49,968 bases of DNA, taken from NCBI GenBank assembly GCA_046341775.1, contig JBKDQQ010000209.1:1-49968 (forward strand), given 5' to 3'. Origin of the DNA: SXXH01 sp041165735. GTDB lineage: Bacteria; Planctomycetota; UBA1135; GCA-002686595. The notes under the pieces are model-generated. The model ran no database searches. It saw only the letters and a list, made by a program, of their open reading frames with translations, and was not told the origin of the DNA. Positions 15,226 through 22,760 of the stretch are shown here, piece by piece. Position numbers and translations under genes: made by a program. How positions within the stretch are numbered: the first letter of the stretch is position 1; the number at the start of each line of letters is the position of its first letter.

Positions 15226-16281
15226 TCAGCCGCCCGCCCCGCCGTCCTCGCCCTCGCCGGCGCCTTCGGGCAGCTGGTCGCCGTAGCCCTCTCCGGCGGC
15301 CTGCGGCAGGGGGACGCCGCTCTGCTCGGCCTCCCATTGCGCGCGGGTCTTGATGTCGATGTCCCAGCCGCACAAGCGGCTGGCGAGGCGCACGTTCTGC
15401 CCCTTCTTGCCGATGGCCAGCGACTGCTGGTCCTCGTCGACGAGCACCACCGCCGAGCGCGTGTCCACGTCGGGGTAGATGTTGTCGAGGTGGATCATCG
15501 CCGGCTTCAGGCCGTTCATGATCAAGGTCTCGAGCGAGTCGCTCCACTTGATGATGTCGATGCGCTCGCCGCGCAGCTCGTCGATGACCGCCTTGATGCG
15601 CGAGCCGCGCACGCCGACGCAGGCGCCGATCGAGTCGATCTTCGGATCCTGCGACAGCACGGCCATCTTCGTGCGGTAGCCCGGCTCGCGGACGACGCGC
15701 TTGATCTCGATGATCCCGTCGTTGATCTCGGGGACCTCCAGCTCGAACAGCCGGCGCACGAGGTCGGGGTGCGTGCGCGAGGCGAGGATGCGCACGCGCG
15801 AACCGTCCTTGCGGACCTCGACGATGATCGCGCGGATGCGGTCGCCGGGGTTGTAGGTCTCGCCCTTGACGCGATCTTCCTTGCCGACGATCGCCTCGAC
15901 CTTGCCGAGGTTGACGACGAGGAAGTCCCCGTCGAAGCGCTGCACGACCCCGTTGACGAGCTGGCCGACGCGGGCCTCGTACTCCTCGAACAGGACGTCG
16001 CGTTCGGCTTCGCGCAGGCGCTGCTGGAAGCCCTGCTTGACGGCCTGGGCCACGATGCGACCGAGGTCGGCGAGGTCGAATTCGTACTCCTCCTCGTCGT
16101 CCTCCATCGTGATCTCGCCCGTGTCGCGATTGATGCGCACGACGAGCTCTTCGCCGACCCCGAGGCGCTTGCGCACGCCCGCGGCCAAGGCCTCCTCGAG
16201 GGCACGGAAGATGACCTCCTTGGGGATGTCCTTCTCCAGGTGCAGGACCTCGATCAGTCGCAGCAGGTCGTCGGCTTTCAT
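15226..16281 (-). CDS. nusA: Transcription termination/antitermination protein NusA
   Basis: RNA-polymerase-binding factor of 351 residues. The N-terminal RNAP-binding domain begins MKADDLLRLIEVLHLEKDIPKEVIF. The S1 domain spans about residues 110-185 (RVGQLVNGVVQRFDGDFLV). KH1 and KH2 follow, with the signatures GACVGVRGSRIKAV and AIGKKGQNVRLASRL. The product ends in a short acidic, Gly-rich tail and lacks the C-terminal acidic repeats of gammaproteobacterial NusA, as in many bacteria. It is the first gene of nusA-infB-rbfA. The ribosome-maturation gene rimP, which usually precedes nusA, is absent: upstream is a divergent gene. The ATG at 16281 is the family start. Confidence 0.96.
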   Translation of the reverse strand: MKADDLLRLIEVLHLEKDIPKEVIFRALEEALAAGVRKRLGVGEELVVRINRDTGEITMEDDEEEYEFDLADLGRIVAQAVKQGFQQRLREAERDVLFEEYEARVGQLVNGVVQRFDGDFLVVNLGKVEAIVGKEDRVKGETYNPGDRIRAIIVEVRKDGSRVRILASRTHPDLVRRLFELEVPEINDGIIEIKRVVREPGYRTKMAVLSQDPKIDSIGACVGVRGSRIKAVIDELRGERIDIIKWSDSLETLIMNGLKPAMIHLDNIYPDVDTRSAVVLVDEDQQSLAIGKKGQNVRLASRLCGWDIDIKTRAQWEAEQSGVPLPQAAGEGYGDQLPEGAGEGEDGGAGG

Positions 16282-16609
16282 GCGGTCGGGCGCGGAGACG
16301 AAGGCAGCGGACGCGCAGCGATGTCCTCGCTGCACGCACCGCCCCGGCGTGCTCCTTGGGAGAACGTGGGTTGAGGGGTCAGTTCCACCGGAGCGCCGCG
16401 TCGGCCGACCGCGCGCGGACGCGCCGCGCAGGACCGGCCGAGGAAACACCTCGGAGGAACAGCCGATTGTCCGCTGCACGCCCCCCCGAGTCAATTCCGG
16501 CTCCGGTTCTGGTCGAGGCGGGGCACGACTCGGCACGACTCGGCGCGATCGGCGCGCCGCGCGGCTGCGGCGGCTTGCCCGCCGGCCGTGGCTGTGTTCC
16601 CATGCGCCC
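16282..16609. other. 328-bp divergent intergenic region upstream of nusA
   Basis: Separates nusA (minus) from the TPR-like gene (plus). It contains the nusA promoter candidate (16466-16494) and a tandem pair of GGCACGACTC (16522-16541) followed by a diverged third unit. No small ORF or RNA gene was recognised. The nusA leader would be about 180 nt, long enough for regulation, but I see no specific structure. Confidence 0.4.
16466..16494 (-). promoter_or_regulatory. Candidate sigma70-type promoter of the nusA operon
   Basis: On the minus strand TTGACT (16494-16489) is followed after exactly 17 bp by GACAAT (16471-16466). The -35 matches consensus at 5 of 6 positions and the -10 at 4 of 6, with ideal spacing. 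Transcription would run toward nusA. Confidence 0.5.
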
Positions 16610-18844
16610 ATGGCCGCCAAACCCGCAAACGGCCCTCCGCGCGCGACTATGCTCCGCCGCGCGGGGGCTGGCGCTTGGTTCGCCCTCGTCTTGGCGTTCG
16701 CGTCGGGGTTGCTGCCGATCCAAGGCTTGGCGGCGGTCGTGGGCTTGGCGGCGGTCGTGCCCGCGGCATCCCAAGCGGATCCAGCAGTGGCGCCCAAATG
16801 GCAAGATCTTGCGATTCGCAATCCACAAGTAATTACACAGGAGGATTTTGCCGGCGATTTATCTGATCAAGCCGCCCTCGAACTCGGTCGCGAGCTGCTC
16901 GCCGACCCGCGTCTAGCACCACTGCTCGCGCTGGCGGCATGGAACTCCCCGTCGCGCGCGGAAGAAGGCCGTCCCGCACCGCCAGGCGAACTTGCGCAGG
17001 AAGGCACTCCCTTGGGACGACGCCTGCGGCGCGAGCCGAGCCTCGGCGCCGGGCTGGGTCGAGGCCTGGCGGAGGCCTCGAGCGCGGAGCGAGCGACCGC
17101 CCTCCAAGCGGTGGGCGCCGCGACGCTCGGCCTCGACGAGGGCGAGGCGCGCACCGCATGGATCATCCACGAGCGCTGCCTGCTGCGGCTGGCGCAACTC
17201 GACCAACCGGCGGCGCTGGCCGAGGCCCATGCGGCCTTCCGCGCCGGTGGAGCGGACGCGGCCCGCGGCGCCTTGACGTACTTGCGCGCGCTGCACCTCG
17301 CTCCCTCGTGCGGAGCGCAAGCGCGCGGCGAGGCGGTGCGCGCGGCGCGAGCGGCCACCGGCGGCGTGCCTGGCGTCGATGGCGCGGAGCTGCGCGCGCG
17401 AGTGGCGTTGGTGCAAGCCGCCATGGTCGGGGTTGAGGAGGCGCGGCGCCTCTGCGACGAGGCCGAAGGCGAGCTGCGCGCCGCCGCGCGCGCGTTGCGC
17501 TCGCGCGCCGGCACGGCGTCCGCCGCCGCGCGCGCGGAGCTGCACCAACGACTGGCCGTCGTCTCCATCGCGCGGCTCGCGTTGGAGCTCGAGATCCGCG
17601 GCCCGGACTTCGTGCTCGACGCGCGCTTGGCGCGCCTCGTCGCGGCGTGCTGCCTCGAACAATCGCTGGCGCAGCGCGAGGCCGCCCTCGCGGGCGAAGC
17701 ACGCCACGCGAGCCTCGACTCCGCCCTGGACGATCCCGAGGGCTGGCTGGCGCTGCGCCACGATGGGCTCGCGCCGGGCGCGGCCCCGCTCGCCGCGCGC
17801 CTCGCCTTGTCGCGCGCGCTCGCCGCCGGCGCGCCGGGCGAGTTCCCCGGATTGGCCGCGCTCGCGCCGGCGACGATCGGCGATGACGCGCGCGCCGTGC
17901 TCGACGAACTGCGCGTGGCGCGGCGCGGCGTGCTGCGCTCCACGCTGGAGGCGCACATCGACGACCTCGAGCGCGGCGCGGGTTGGCAGGCGCTCGCCAT
18001 CGAGGAGCGCGAGGCGCGCGCCCTCGAACCGGCGCGCGAGGAGCGCGAGGACTTGGCGCGCGCGAGCTGGCGCCACGAGGAGCTCGTCGCCGGACGCGCG
18101 GCGCTCGCGGACGGCGATGAAACGGTGCTGGCGGAACTGCGCACGCCCTCGTGGCTGCTGCTCGAAGCCGCGCGCGTCGCGCGCGAGGAAGGCGCGTACG
18201 AGCTGGCGCGCAAGCTGCTCGAAGGGCTGCGCGCCGACCTCGACGCCGATGCGCGCTCGCGCCAATGGCTGTGGGGCATCGAGTTCCTCGCCGCGGTGGA
18301 GGCGAGCCTCGGCTCGACCTTGTCCGACCAGGGCGACGCGCGCCGCGCGCAGGCGGAGCTCGAGACGAGCCTCGCGCGGCTCGAGGAGCTGGAGGCGCTG
18401 CTCGAGCGCCGCGGCGACGCGCCGGCGGTGCTGCGCGCACTGCGCAACCAGCAGAGCTCCGTGCTCGTGTCGCTGGCGGTCAACGCCAACGTCAAGCAGC
18501 GCGACCCCGTCGGCGCGCTGGCGTGGTTCGAGCGCGCCTGGGAGTTGCGGCAGGACGAGACGATGCGCGTGCTGGCCGCCTGCTACCGGGCGCGCGCCGG
18601 TCGCGCGGCCGAGGCGCGCGAGTTGCTGGCAGGCGTCGCCTCGACCAGCGCGGTCCACTACAACCTCGCCTGCGCCTGGGCGCTGCTCGGGGAACGCGAC
18701 CTCGCGCTGGAGGAGCTGCGGCGGGAGCTCGACGATCCGCGCGCCGCTCCGGGCGCCGTGGCCCGCCGCAAGGAGTGGGCGCGCGCGGATCCGGACCTCG
18801 CCGCGTTGCGCGACGACCCGCGCTTTTCGAGACTGGTCGAATGA
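16610..18844 (+). CDS. Exported helical-repeat (TPR-like) protein of unknown function
   Basis: The 744-residue product is dominated by Ala/Leu/Glu/Arg-rich helices. Segments such as HYNLACAWALLGERDLALEELRREL and ARVAREEGAYELARKLLEGLRADL look like tetratricopeptide helices, and the C-terminal RRKEWARADPDLAALRDDPRF is the typical end of TPR-containing proteins. The hydrophobic N-terminal segment (LRRAGAGAWFALVLAFASG) suggests a signal peptide or anchor, making ATG 16649 an alternative start to ATG 16610. The signal region contains an 18-bp direct duplication. Immediately afterwards lies an AT-rich stretch unlike the rest of the gene; the frame is nevertheless intact throughout. Its stop overlaps the start of the methyltransferase gene (ATGA), suggesting co-translation. 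Confidence 0.75.
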   Translation: MAAKPANGPPRATMLRRAGAGAWFALVLAFASGLLPIQGLAAVVGLAAVVPAASQADPAVAPKWQDLAIRNPQVITQEDFAGDLSDQAALELGRELLADPRLAPLLALAAWNSPSRAEEGRPAPPGELAQEGTPLGRRLRREPSLGAGLGRGLAEASSAERATALQAVGAATLGLDEGEARTAWIIHERCLLRLAQLDQPAALAEAHAAFRAGGADAARGALTYLRALHLAPSCGAQARGEAVRAARAATGGVPGVDGAELRARVALVQAAMVGVEEARRLCDEAEGELRAAARALRSRAGTASAAARAELHQRLAVVSIARLALELEIRGPDFVLDARLARLVAACCLEQSLAQREAALAGEARHASLDSALDDPEGWLALRHDGLAPGAAPLAARLALSRALAAGAPGEFPGLAALAPATIGDDARAVLDELRVARRGVLRSTLEAHIDDLERGAGWQALAIEEREARALEPAREEREDLARASWRHEELVAGRAALADGDETVLAELRTPSWLLLEAARVAREEGAYELARKLLEGLRADLDADARSRQWLWGIEFLAAVEASLGSTLSDQGDARRAQAELETSLARLEELEALLERRGDAPAVLRALRNQQSSVLVSLAVNANVKQRDPVGALAWFERAWELRQDETMRVLAACYRARAGRAAEARELLAGVASTSAVHYNLACAWALLGERDLALEELRRELDDPRAAPGAVARRKEWARADPDLAALRDDPRFSRLVE
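16724..16759 (+). repeat. 18-bp tandem duplication in a signal peptide
   Basis: GGCTTGGCGGCGGTCGTG occurs twice head to tail without gap. In frame it encodes GLAAVV twice, lengthening the hydrophobic N-terminal region of the TPR-like protein. Identical copies suggest a recent slippage or duplication event. Confidence 0.85.
16797..16870 (+). other. AT-rich island inside the TPR-like gene
   Basis: By hand count 31 of 74 bases are G or C (about 42%), in a gene that is otherwise near 70% or more. It includes codons rare elsewhere in the window (GTA, ATT, ACA, TTT, TTA, TCT). Two overlapping palindromes are embedded: GCAAGATCTTGC (16801-16812) and TTGCGATTCGCAA (16809-16821). The reading frame continues across it. 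Confidence 0.7.
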
Positions 18845-20076
18845 TGGACGAGTCGCGGAAGCATGTGGATGGCGCGGCGGCCGCCGAAGTCGCGGGCGAG
18901 GTCGTCCTGGGCGGCCGCGGACGGCGCCGCCTCCTGTCGGGGCATCCGTGGATCTTCCGCGACGACGTGGCGCGCTCCGACGCGCCGCCCGGGGCCATCG
19001 CGCGCATCCTCGCGCCGCAGGGCGAACTGCTCGGGCACGGCGCCTGGAGCGCGGCCTCCAAGATCGCCGTGCGGCTCGTCGCGCGCGGCCCGCGTCCGCT
19101 CGGCCCGGACTTCTGGACGAGGCGCGTGGCGCAGTGCGTCGCGCGCCGCGCGAAGATGGGACTGCTCGAACCCTCGGGCGCCTGCCGCCTCGTCGCGGGG
19201 GACGCGGACGGCTTCCCCGGGCTGGTCGTCGATCGCTACGCGGACGTGCTCGTCGTGCAGTCGGGCACCCTGGCGGGGGACTTGCTGCGCGAGCGCGTCG
19301 TCGCGGCGTTGGCCGCGCAGCTCGGGTTCCCGCTGCGCGCGGTGCTCGACCGCTCGGACGCGTCGGCGCGCAAGCTCGAAGGACTCGAGAAGCGCGTCGA
19401 GCTGGTGCAGGGCGCCCTCGAAGGCGAGGTCGTGGTCGAGGAGGCGGGGCTGTCCTACTCGGTCGACGTGCGCGCCGGCCACAAGACCGGGCACTACCTC
19501 GACCAGCGCGACAACCGCCGCGAGGCGGCGCGGCACGCGCGCGGCGCGAGCGTGCTCGACGCGTTCTGCTACGACGGACTGTTCGGGGTGCGCGCCGCCT
19601 TGGCGGGAGCGCGGCGCGTCTTGTGCCTCGACCAGTCGGAGGCCGCGCTGGAGCGCACGCGCGCCAACGCCGAACGCAACGGCGTGCTCCATCTCGTCGC
19701 CACCGAACGCGTCGATTGCATGGACGACTTGCGCGAGCGCGCGCAGCGCGGCGAGCGCCACGGCCTCGTGATCGTCGATCCGCCGGCCTTCGCCAAGAAC
19801 CGCGCCGCGGTGGCGGGGGCGGCGCGCGGCTACGTCGAGCTCAACCGGCGGGCCTTCGGCCTCGTGGAGGACGGCGGAGTCGTGGTCAGCGCCAGTTGCT
19901 CGTACAACATCCGCGCCAGCGACTTCTTCGACCACGTGCGCGAAGGCGCGCAAGCGGCCGGAGTGGAGGCGCGCGTGCTCGCGTCGCGTGGCGCGGCTCC
20001 GGACCACTCCGTGCTGCTCGGGCTGCCCGAGTCGGACTACCTGAAGTGCGTCTTCTGCCTCGCGGATCGTCCTTGA
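18841..20076 (+). CDS. RlmI-like class I rRNA (cytosine-C5) methyltransferase
   Basis: SAM-dependent methyltransferase of 411 residues, probably acting on 23S rRNA. The N-terminal PUA domain contains RRRLLSGHPWIFRDDV. The central EEE/RlmI-specific segment reads GDADGFPGLVVDRYADVLVVQ. The C-terminal Rossmann domain carries motif I (LDAFCYDGLFGVRAALAGA), motif IV DPPAFAKN and a late catalytic cysteine region (VVSASCSYNI). Length and domain order match RlmI/RlmK family enzymes (about 390-400 aa). Two ATGs occur in tandem (18841 and 18844); the first overlaps the upstream stop as ATGA. A GC hairpin follows the stop. Confidence 0.88.
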   Translation: MMDESRKHVDGAAAAEVAGEVVLGGRGRRRLLSGHPWIFRDDVARSDAPPGAIARILAPQGELLGHGAWSAASKIAVRLVARGPRPLGPDFWTRRVAQCVARRAKMGLLEPSGACRLVAGDADGFPGLVVDRYADVLVVQSGTLAGDLLRERVVAALAAQLGFPLRAVLDRSDASARKLEGLEKRVELVQGALEGEVVVEEAGLSYSVDVRAGHKTGHYLDQRDNRREAARHARGASVLDAFCYDGLFGVRAALAGARRVLCLDQSEAALERTRANAERNGVLHLVATERVDCMDDLRERAQRGERHGLVIVDPPAFAKNRAAVAGAARGYVELNRRAFGLVEDGGVVVSASCSYNIRASDFFDHVREGAQAAGVEARVLASRGAAPDHSVLLGLPESDYLKCVFCLADRP

Positions 20077-20078
20077 CG

Positions 20079-20101
20079 GCCGCGGCCGCGCCCGCCGCGG
20101 C
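20079..20101 (+). terminator. Possible terminator after the methyltransferase gene
   Basis: A 7-bp GC stem, GCCGCGG / CCGCGGC, with a 9-nt loop lies directly after the stop at 20076. No T-run follows, so intrinsic termination is doubtful. A lone TTGACG precedes it (20073-20078) with no palindromic partner. Confidence 0.35.
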
Positions 20102-20192
20102 TCCATCCGCCCTGCTCGGCGGGCGTGCGCGGTTCTGGTCCGACCCTCGGCCGCGGCGCGCCAAGCATGCAGCCGAAGGGGCCCGCGCTCGC

Positions 20193-20198
20193 TACTCT
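20193..20198 (+). promoter_or_regulatory. Candidate -10 element (TACTCT) for thiS-thiG
   Basis: TACTCT ends 9 nt before the thiS ATG (20208). There is no Shine-Dalgarno sequence in between, so a leaderless or very short-leader transcript is suggested. No TPP riboswitch-like sequence was seen upstream. Confidence 0.4.
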
Positions 20199-20207
20199 CT
20201 ACGCCCC

Positions 20208-20429
20208 ATGGAACCGGCCACCGCCAGGATCGCCTGCACCGTCAACGGCGAAGCGTCGACGCTGCCCGCGGGCACGACCGTGGCGCTGCTCGTCGAGCGC
20301 CTGGCCTTGCGGCCCGAGGTGGTCGCGGTCGAGATCGACGCGCGGCTCGTGCCGCGCGCGGGTTGGGCGGCGCGCGTGCTGGCGAACCACGAGCGCATCG
20401 AGGTCGTGACCCTCGTGGGAGGCGGCTGA
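20208..20429 (+). CDS. thiS: Sulfur carrier protein ThiS
   Basis: Ubiquitin-fold sulfur carrier of 73 residues used in thiazole synthesis for thiamine. The sequence CTVNGEASTLPAGTTVALLVERL and the central VAVEIDARLVPR are typical of ThiS. The C-terminus ends in Gly-Gly-Gly, providing the glycine tail that is adenylated by ThiF and converted to thiocarboxylate. The ATG at 20208 gives normal length. It lies 27 bp upstream of thiG. No thiF, thiH/thiO, thiE or thiC is seen in the window, so the remaining pathway genes must lie elsewhere. Confidence 0.9.
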   Translation: MEPATARIACTVNGEASTLPAGTTVALLVERLALRPEVVAVEIDARLVPRAGWAARVLANHERIEVVTLVGGG

Positions 20430-20456
20430 GCCGCGCGAAGACCGCTTGGAAGCAGC

Positions 20457-21275
20457 ATGATCCCGGAGATGATCCCCGAGCACGAAATCGACCAGCCGCT
20501 GGTCGTGGGCGACACGACCCTCCACTCGCGACTCCTAGTCGGCACCGGCAAGTACAAGGACCTGGAGGAGACGCGCCGCGCGCTGGAGATCAGCGGCAGC
20601 GACTGCGTCACGGTGGCGGTGCGCCGCGTCAACCTCGACGCGAAGAAGGGGCCGTCGCTCCTCGACGCCATCGACAGGTCGAAGTTCCGCATCCTCCCGA
20701 ACACCGCGGGGTGCTTCGACGCGCGGAGCGCGGTGCGCACGGCGGAACTGGCGCGCGACCTGCTCGGCACCAAGCTCGTCAAGCTCGAGGTGCTCGGCGA
20801 CGAGAGGACCCTGCTGCCCGATCCCGTCGGCACGCTCGAGGCCACGAAGGAGCTCGTCGCGCAGGGCTTCGACGTGATGGTGTACTGCTCGGACGATCCG
20901 CGCCTCGGCGTGCGGTTGCAGGAGCTGGGCGCCAAGAGCGTCATGCCGGCCGGATCGCCCATCGGATCGGGGCAGGGCGTGCTCAACCACAACGCGTTGC
21001 GCATCCTGCTCGAGCTCGTCACCGTGCCGGTGATCGTCGACGCCGGCGTGGGCACGGCGAGCGATGTCGCCATCGCCATGGAGCTGGGCGCGCACGGCGT
21101 GCTGCTCAACACCGCCATCGCGGGCGCGCGGGATCCGCTGCGCATGGCCGCGGCGATGCGCGACGCCTGTCGCGCGGGGCGCAACGCGTTCCTGGCGGGC
21201 CGCATCGAGAAGAAGCTGTACGCCCACGCCTCGAGTCCCATGGCCGGCCGCATCCACGGCGCGGGCGGGTCGTGA
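20457..21275 (+). CDS. thiG: Thiazole synthase ThiG
   Basis: Cytoplasmic TIM-barrel enzyme of 272 residues that combines DXP, dehydroglycine and ThiS thiocarboxylate into the thiazole phosphate moiety of thiamine. Signatures are SRLLVGTGKY near the N-terminus, the Schiff-base lysine in KLVKLEVLGD (K109), LPDPVGTLEA, the phosphate-binding PIGSGQGVLN and VPVIVDAGVGTASDVAIAMELG. A GGAAG ribosome-binding site lies about 5 nt before the ATG. Its stop overlaps the GTG start of the CPBP protease gene (GTGA), so those two are likely translationally coupled although not functionally related by any known pathway. Confidence 0.96.
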   Translation: MIPEMIPEHEIDQPLVVGDTTLHSRLLVGTGKYKDLEETRRALEISGSDCVTVAVRRVNLDAKKGPSLLDAIDRSKFRILPNTAGCFDARSAVRTAELARDLLGTKLVKLEVLGDERTLLPDPVGTLEATKELVAQGFDVMVYCSDDPRLGVRLQELGAKSVMPAGSPIGSGQGVLNHNALRILLELVTVPVIVDAGVGTASDVAIAMELGAHGVLLNTAIAGARDPLRMAAAMRDACRAGRNAFLAGRIEKKLYAHASSPMAGRIHGAGGS

Positions 21276-22147
21276 GCGTCCACCTCGCCTCGACCGCGCA
21301 GGCGGCCTCCGCGGTCGAGGAGGGCGGGCTCGCCTCGGCCTCGCCGCGCGCGCTGCTGGCGCTGGGCCTCCTGCTCGTGCTGGCGGCGGTCGCCGTGGCG
21401 CCGCTCGTGGCGCACGTGGCGCGCCGCGTGCACCCGGGACGCAACATCATCTTCGCGCGCCACGGCTTCAGCCACGTCGCCGTGGCGGTGCTGGTCGTGC
21501 TGCTCGCCACCGCGATCGCGGCTCCGCTGGCCGCGCGCGCGGGCGGCGGGCTGCTCGCGCACTTGTGCGGCGGCGCGGCCGCATTCGCGTGCGGGGTCGG
21601 CTATGTCGTGCATTCGCAATCGCGCCTCGATCCCGACGGTTGGCGCGCGCTCGGCCTGCGACCGGGCACCAACCACGCCACCGCGCTCGCGGTCGGCCTC
21701 GGCTCGTGGATGGTGTTCCTGCCCGCCTTCTTCGGCCTGGGCTTCGCGTGGCTGTGGGCCGCGCGCACCTTCGGACTCGGCGATCCAGCGCAACCCATCG
21801 CGCGCGACTTCCTCGCCCTGCAGGAGGGCGAGCGTTGGCTGCCGCTTGTCCTCGGCATCGCCGTCGTGCCGCTCCTCGAGGAGATCCTGTTCCGCGCCTT
21901 CCTCCAGCCGCTGCTCGTGCAGAACCTGCGCGAGAAGGCCGGGGTGGCGACCACGGCGATCATCTTCGGCGCCCTGCACGGCGAGGCGGCCTTCCTGCAG
22001 GTCACCGGCCTCGCCATCGTGCTGGGCGCGGTCATGCTGCGCACGCAGAGCCTGCTCGCCGCGTGGGCCATCCACGCGGCGCACAACGGGCTCATGTTCT
22101 GGCTCATGTACAATGTGCCCGAGGTGCGGCGCTTCATGGATGCGTGA
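21272..22147 (+). CDS. CPBP family intramembrane metalloprotease
   Basis: Integral membrane protein of 291 residues with about seven predicted transmembrane segments. The CPBP (CaaX protease/bacteriocin-processing, Abi) motifs are all present: EEILFR (motif 1, EExxxR), FGALHG (motif 2, FxxxH) and HAAHN (motif 3, HxxxN). The conserved glutamates and histidines would form the intramembrane active site. The substrate cannot be told from sequence. The GTG at 21272 is chosen because it overlaps the thiG stop as GTGA; the frame is also open upstream inside thiG but has no better start. A bulged hairpin follows the stop. Confidence 0.88.
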   Translation: MSVHLASTAQAASAVEEGGLASASPRALLALGLLLVLAAVAVAPLVAHVARRVHPGRNIIFARHGFSHVAVAVLVVLLATAIAAPLAARAGGGLLAHLCGGAAAFACGVGYVVHSQSRLDPDGWRALGLRPGTNHATALAVGLGSWMVFLPAFFGLGFAWLWAARTFGLGDPAQPIARDFLALQEGERWLPLVLGIAVVPLLEEILFRAFLQPLLVQNLREKAGVATTAIIFGALHGEAAFLQVTGLAIVLGAVMLRTQSLLAAWAIHAAHNGLMFWLMYNVPEVRRFMDA

Positions 22148-22174
22148 ACGCCCGCGTCGGGCTCGAGCGCGCGT

Positions 22175-22198
22175 TCCGGGCGCCGCGCGGGCGCCGGA
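22175..22198 (+). terminator. Possible terminator after the CPBP protease gene
   Basis: Arms TCCGGGCGCC and GGCGCCGGA form a 9-bp stem with one bulged G around the loop GCGCG, 28 bp after the stop. It lies just before the -10 candidate of the carbonic anhydrase gene. No T-run follows. Confidence 0.4.
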
Positions 22199-22235
22199 CG
22201 ACGCTCGTCGCGTGTCGCGAACCCCGGACGCGCGC

Positions 22236-22241
22236 TAGGAT
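22236..22241 (+). promoter_or_regulatory. Candidate -10 element (TAGGAT) for the carbonic anhydrase gene
   Basis: TAGGAT ends 8 nt before the ATG at 22250, with no ribosome-binding site between. It has the same geometry as the other leaderless candidates in the window. Confidence 0.4.
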
Positions 22242-22249
22242 CGAAGCAC

Positions 22250-22750
22250 ATGGCGATGCACGAGAAGCGAGGCCGGTTCCGCCGCGTCGGCGCGGCCTTT
22301 GCCGCGGACAACGCCACGATCGTGGGCGAGGTCGAGCTGGGCGCCGATGCCGGCGTGTGGTTCGGCTGCGTGGTGCGCGGCGACGACGCCCCGATCCTCG
22401 TCGGCGCGCGGACGAACGTGCAGGACCTGACGATGATCCACGCCGACACGGGCGTGCCCAACGTCATCGGCCGCGAGACCACGATCGGCCACCGCTGCGT
22501 GCTGCACGGCGCCAAGGTCGGGGATCGCTGCCTGATCGGCATGGGCGCCGTGCTGCTGGGCGGTTGCGAGGTGGGGGACGAGGCCATCGTCGCCGCCGGC
22601 GCGGTCGTGCGCGAGGGCTTCGTCGTGCCGCCGCGCACCTTGGTGGCGGGCGTGCCGGCGAAGATCCTGCGCGCTGTCACCGACGAGGAGGTGGAGATGA
22701 TCCGCCGCTCGGCGCAAGGCTACGTCGACAAGGTCGCGCAGTACCTCTGA
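22250..22750 (+). CDS. Gamma-class carbonic anhydrase-like hexapeptide-repeat protein
   Basis: Left-handed beta-helix protein of 166 residues in the YrdA/PaaY/gamma-carbonic anhydrase family. Imperfect hexapeptide repeats run from about residue 20 to 130 (NATIVGEVELGADAGVWFG and onward). Likely zinc-binding histidines are in TMIHAD, TIGHRC and VLHGAK, matching the three-His pattern of the family. The C-terminal helix (EEVEMIRRSAQGYVDKVAQYL) is typical. Hydration of CO2 is the family activity, but several members bind acyl-CoA or have no proven activity, so the call is to family. It lies 10 bp upstream of larE and may share its transcript. Confidence 0.88.
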   Translation: MAMHEKRGRFRRVGAAFAADNATIVGEVELGADAGVWFGCVVRGDDAPILVGARTNVQDLTMIHADTGVPNVIGRETTIGHRCVLHGAKVGDRCLIGMGAVLLGGCEVGDEAIVAAGAVVREGFVVPPRTLVAGVPAKILRAVTDEEVEMIRRSAQGYVDKVAQYL

Positions 22751-22760
22751 GGCGCGGGAA

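Noticed and set aside
20073..20078. A further palindrome copy at the end of the methyltransferase gene
   Set aside because: TTGACG is present but the position 12 bp upstream has no TGTCAA-like arm; it is only a half match, partly formed by the last codon and stop.
20100..20207. TPP riboswitch upstream of thiS-thiG
   Set aside because: The characteristic CUGAGA and ACCUGAUCUGG core elements of the THI box are absent; only a short GC hairpin and a TACTCT hexamer are seen.
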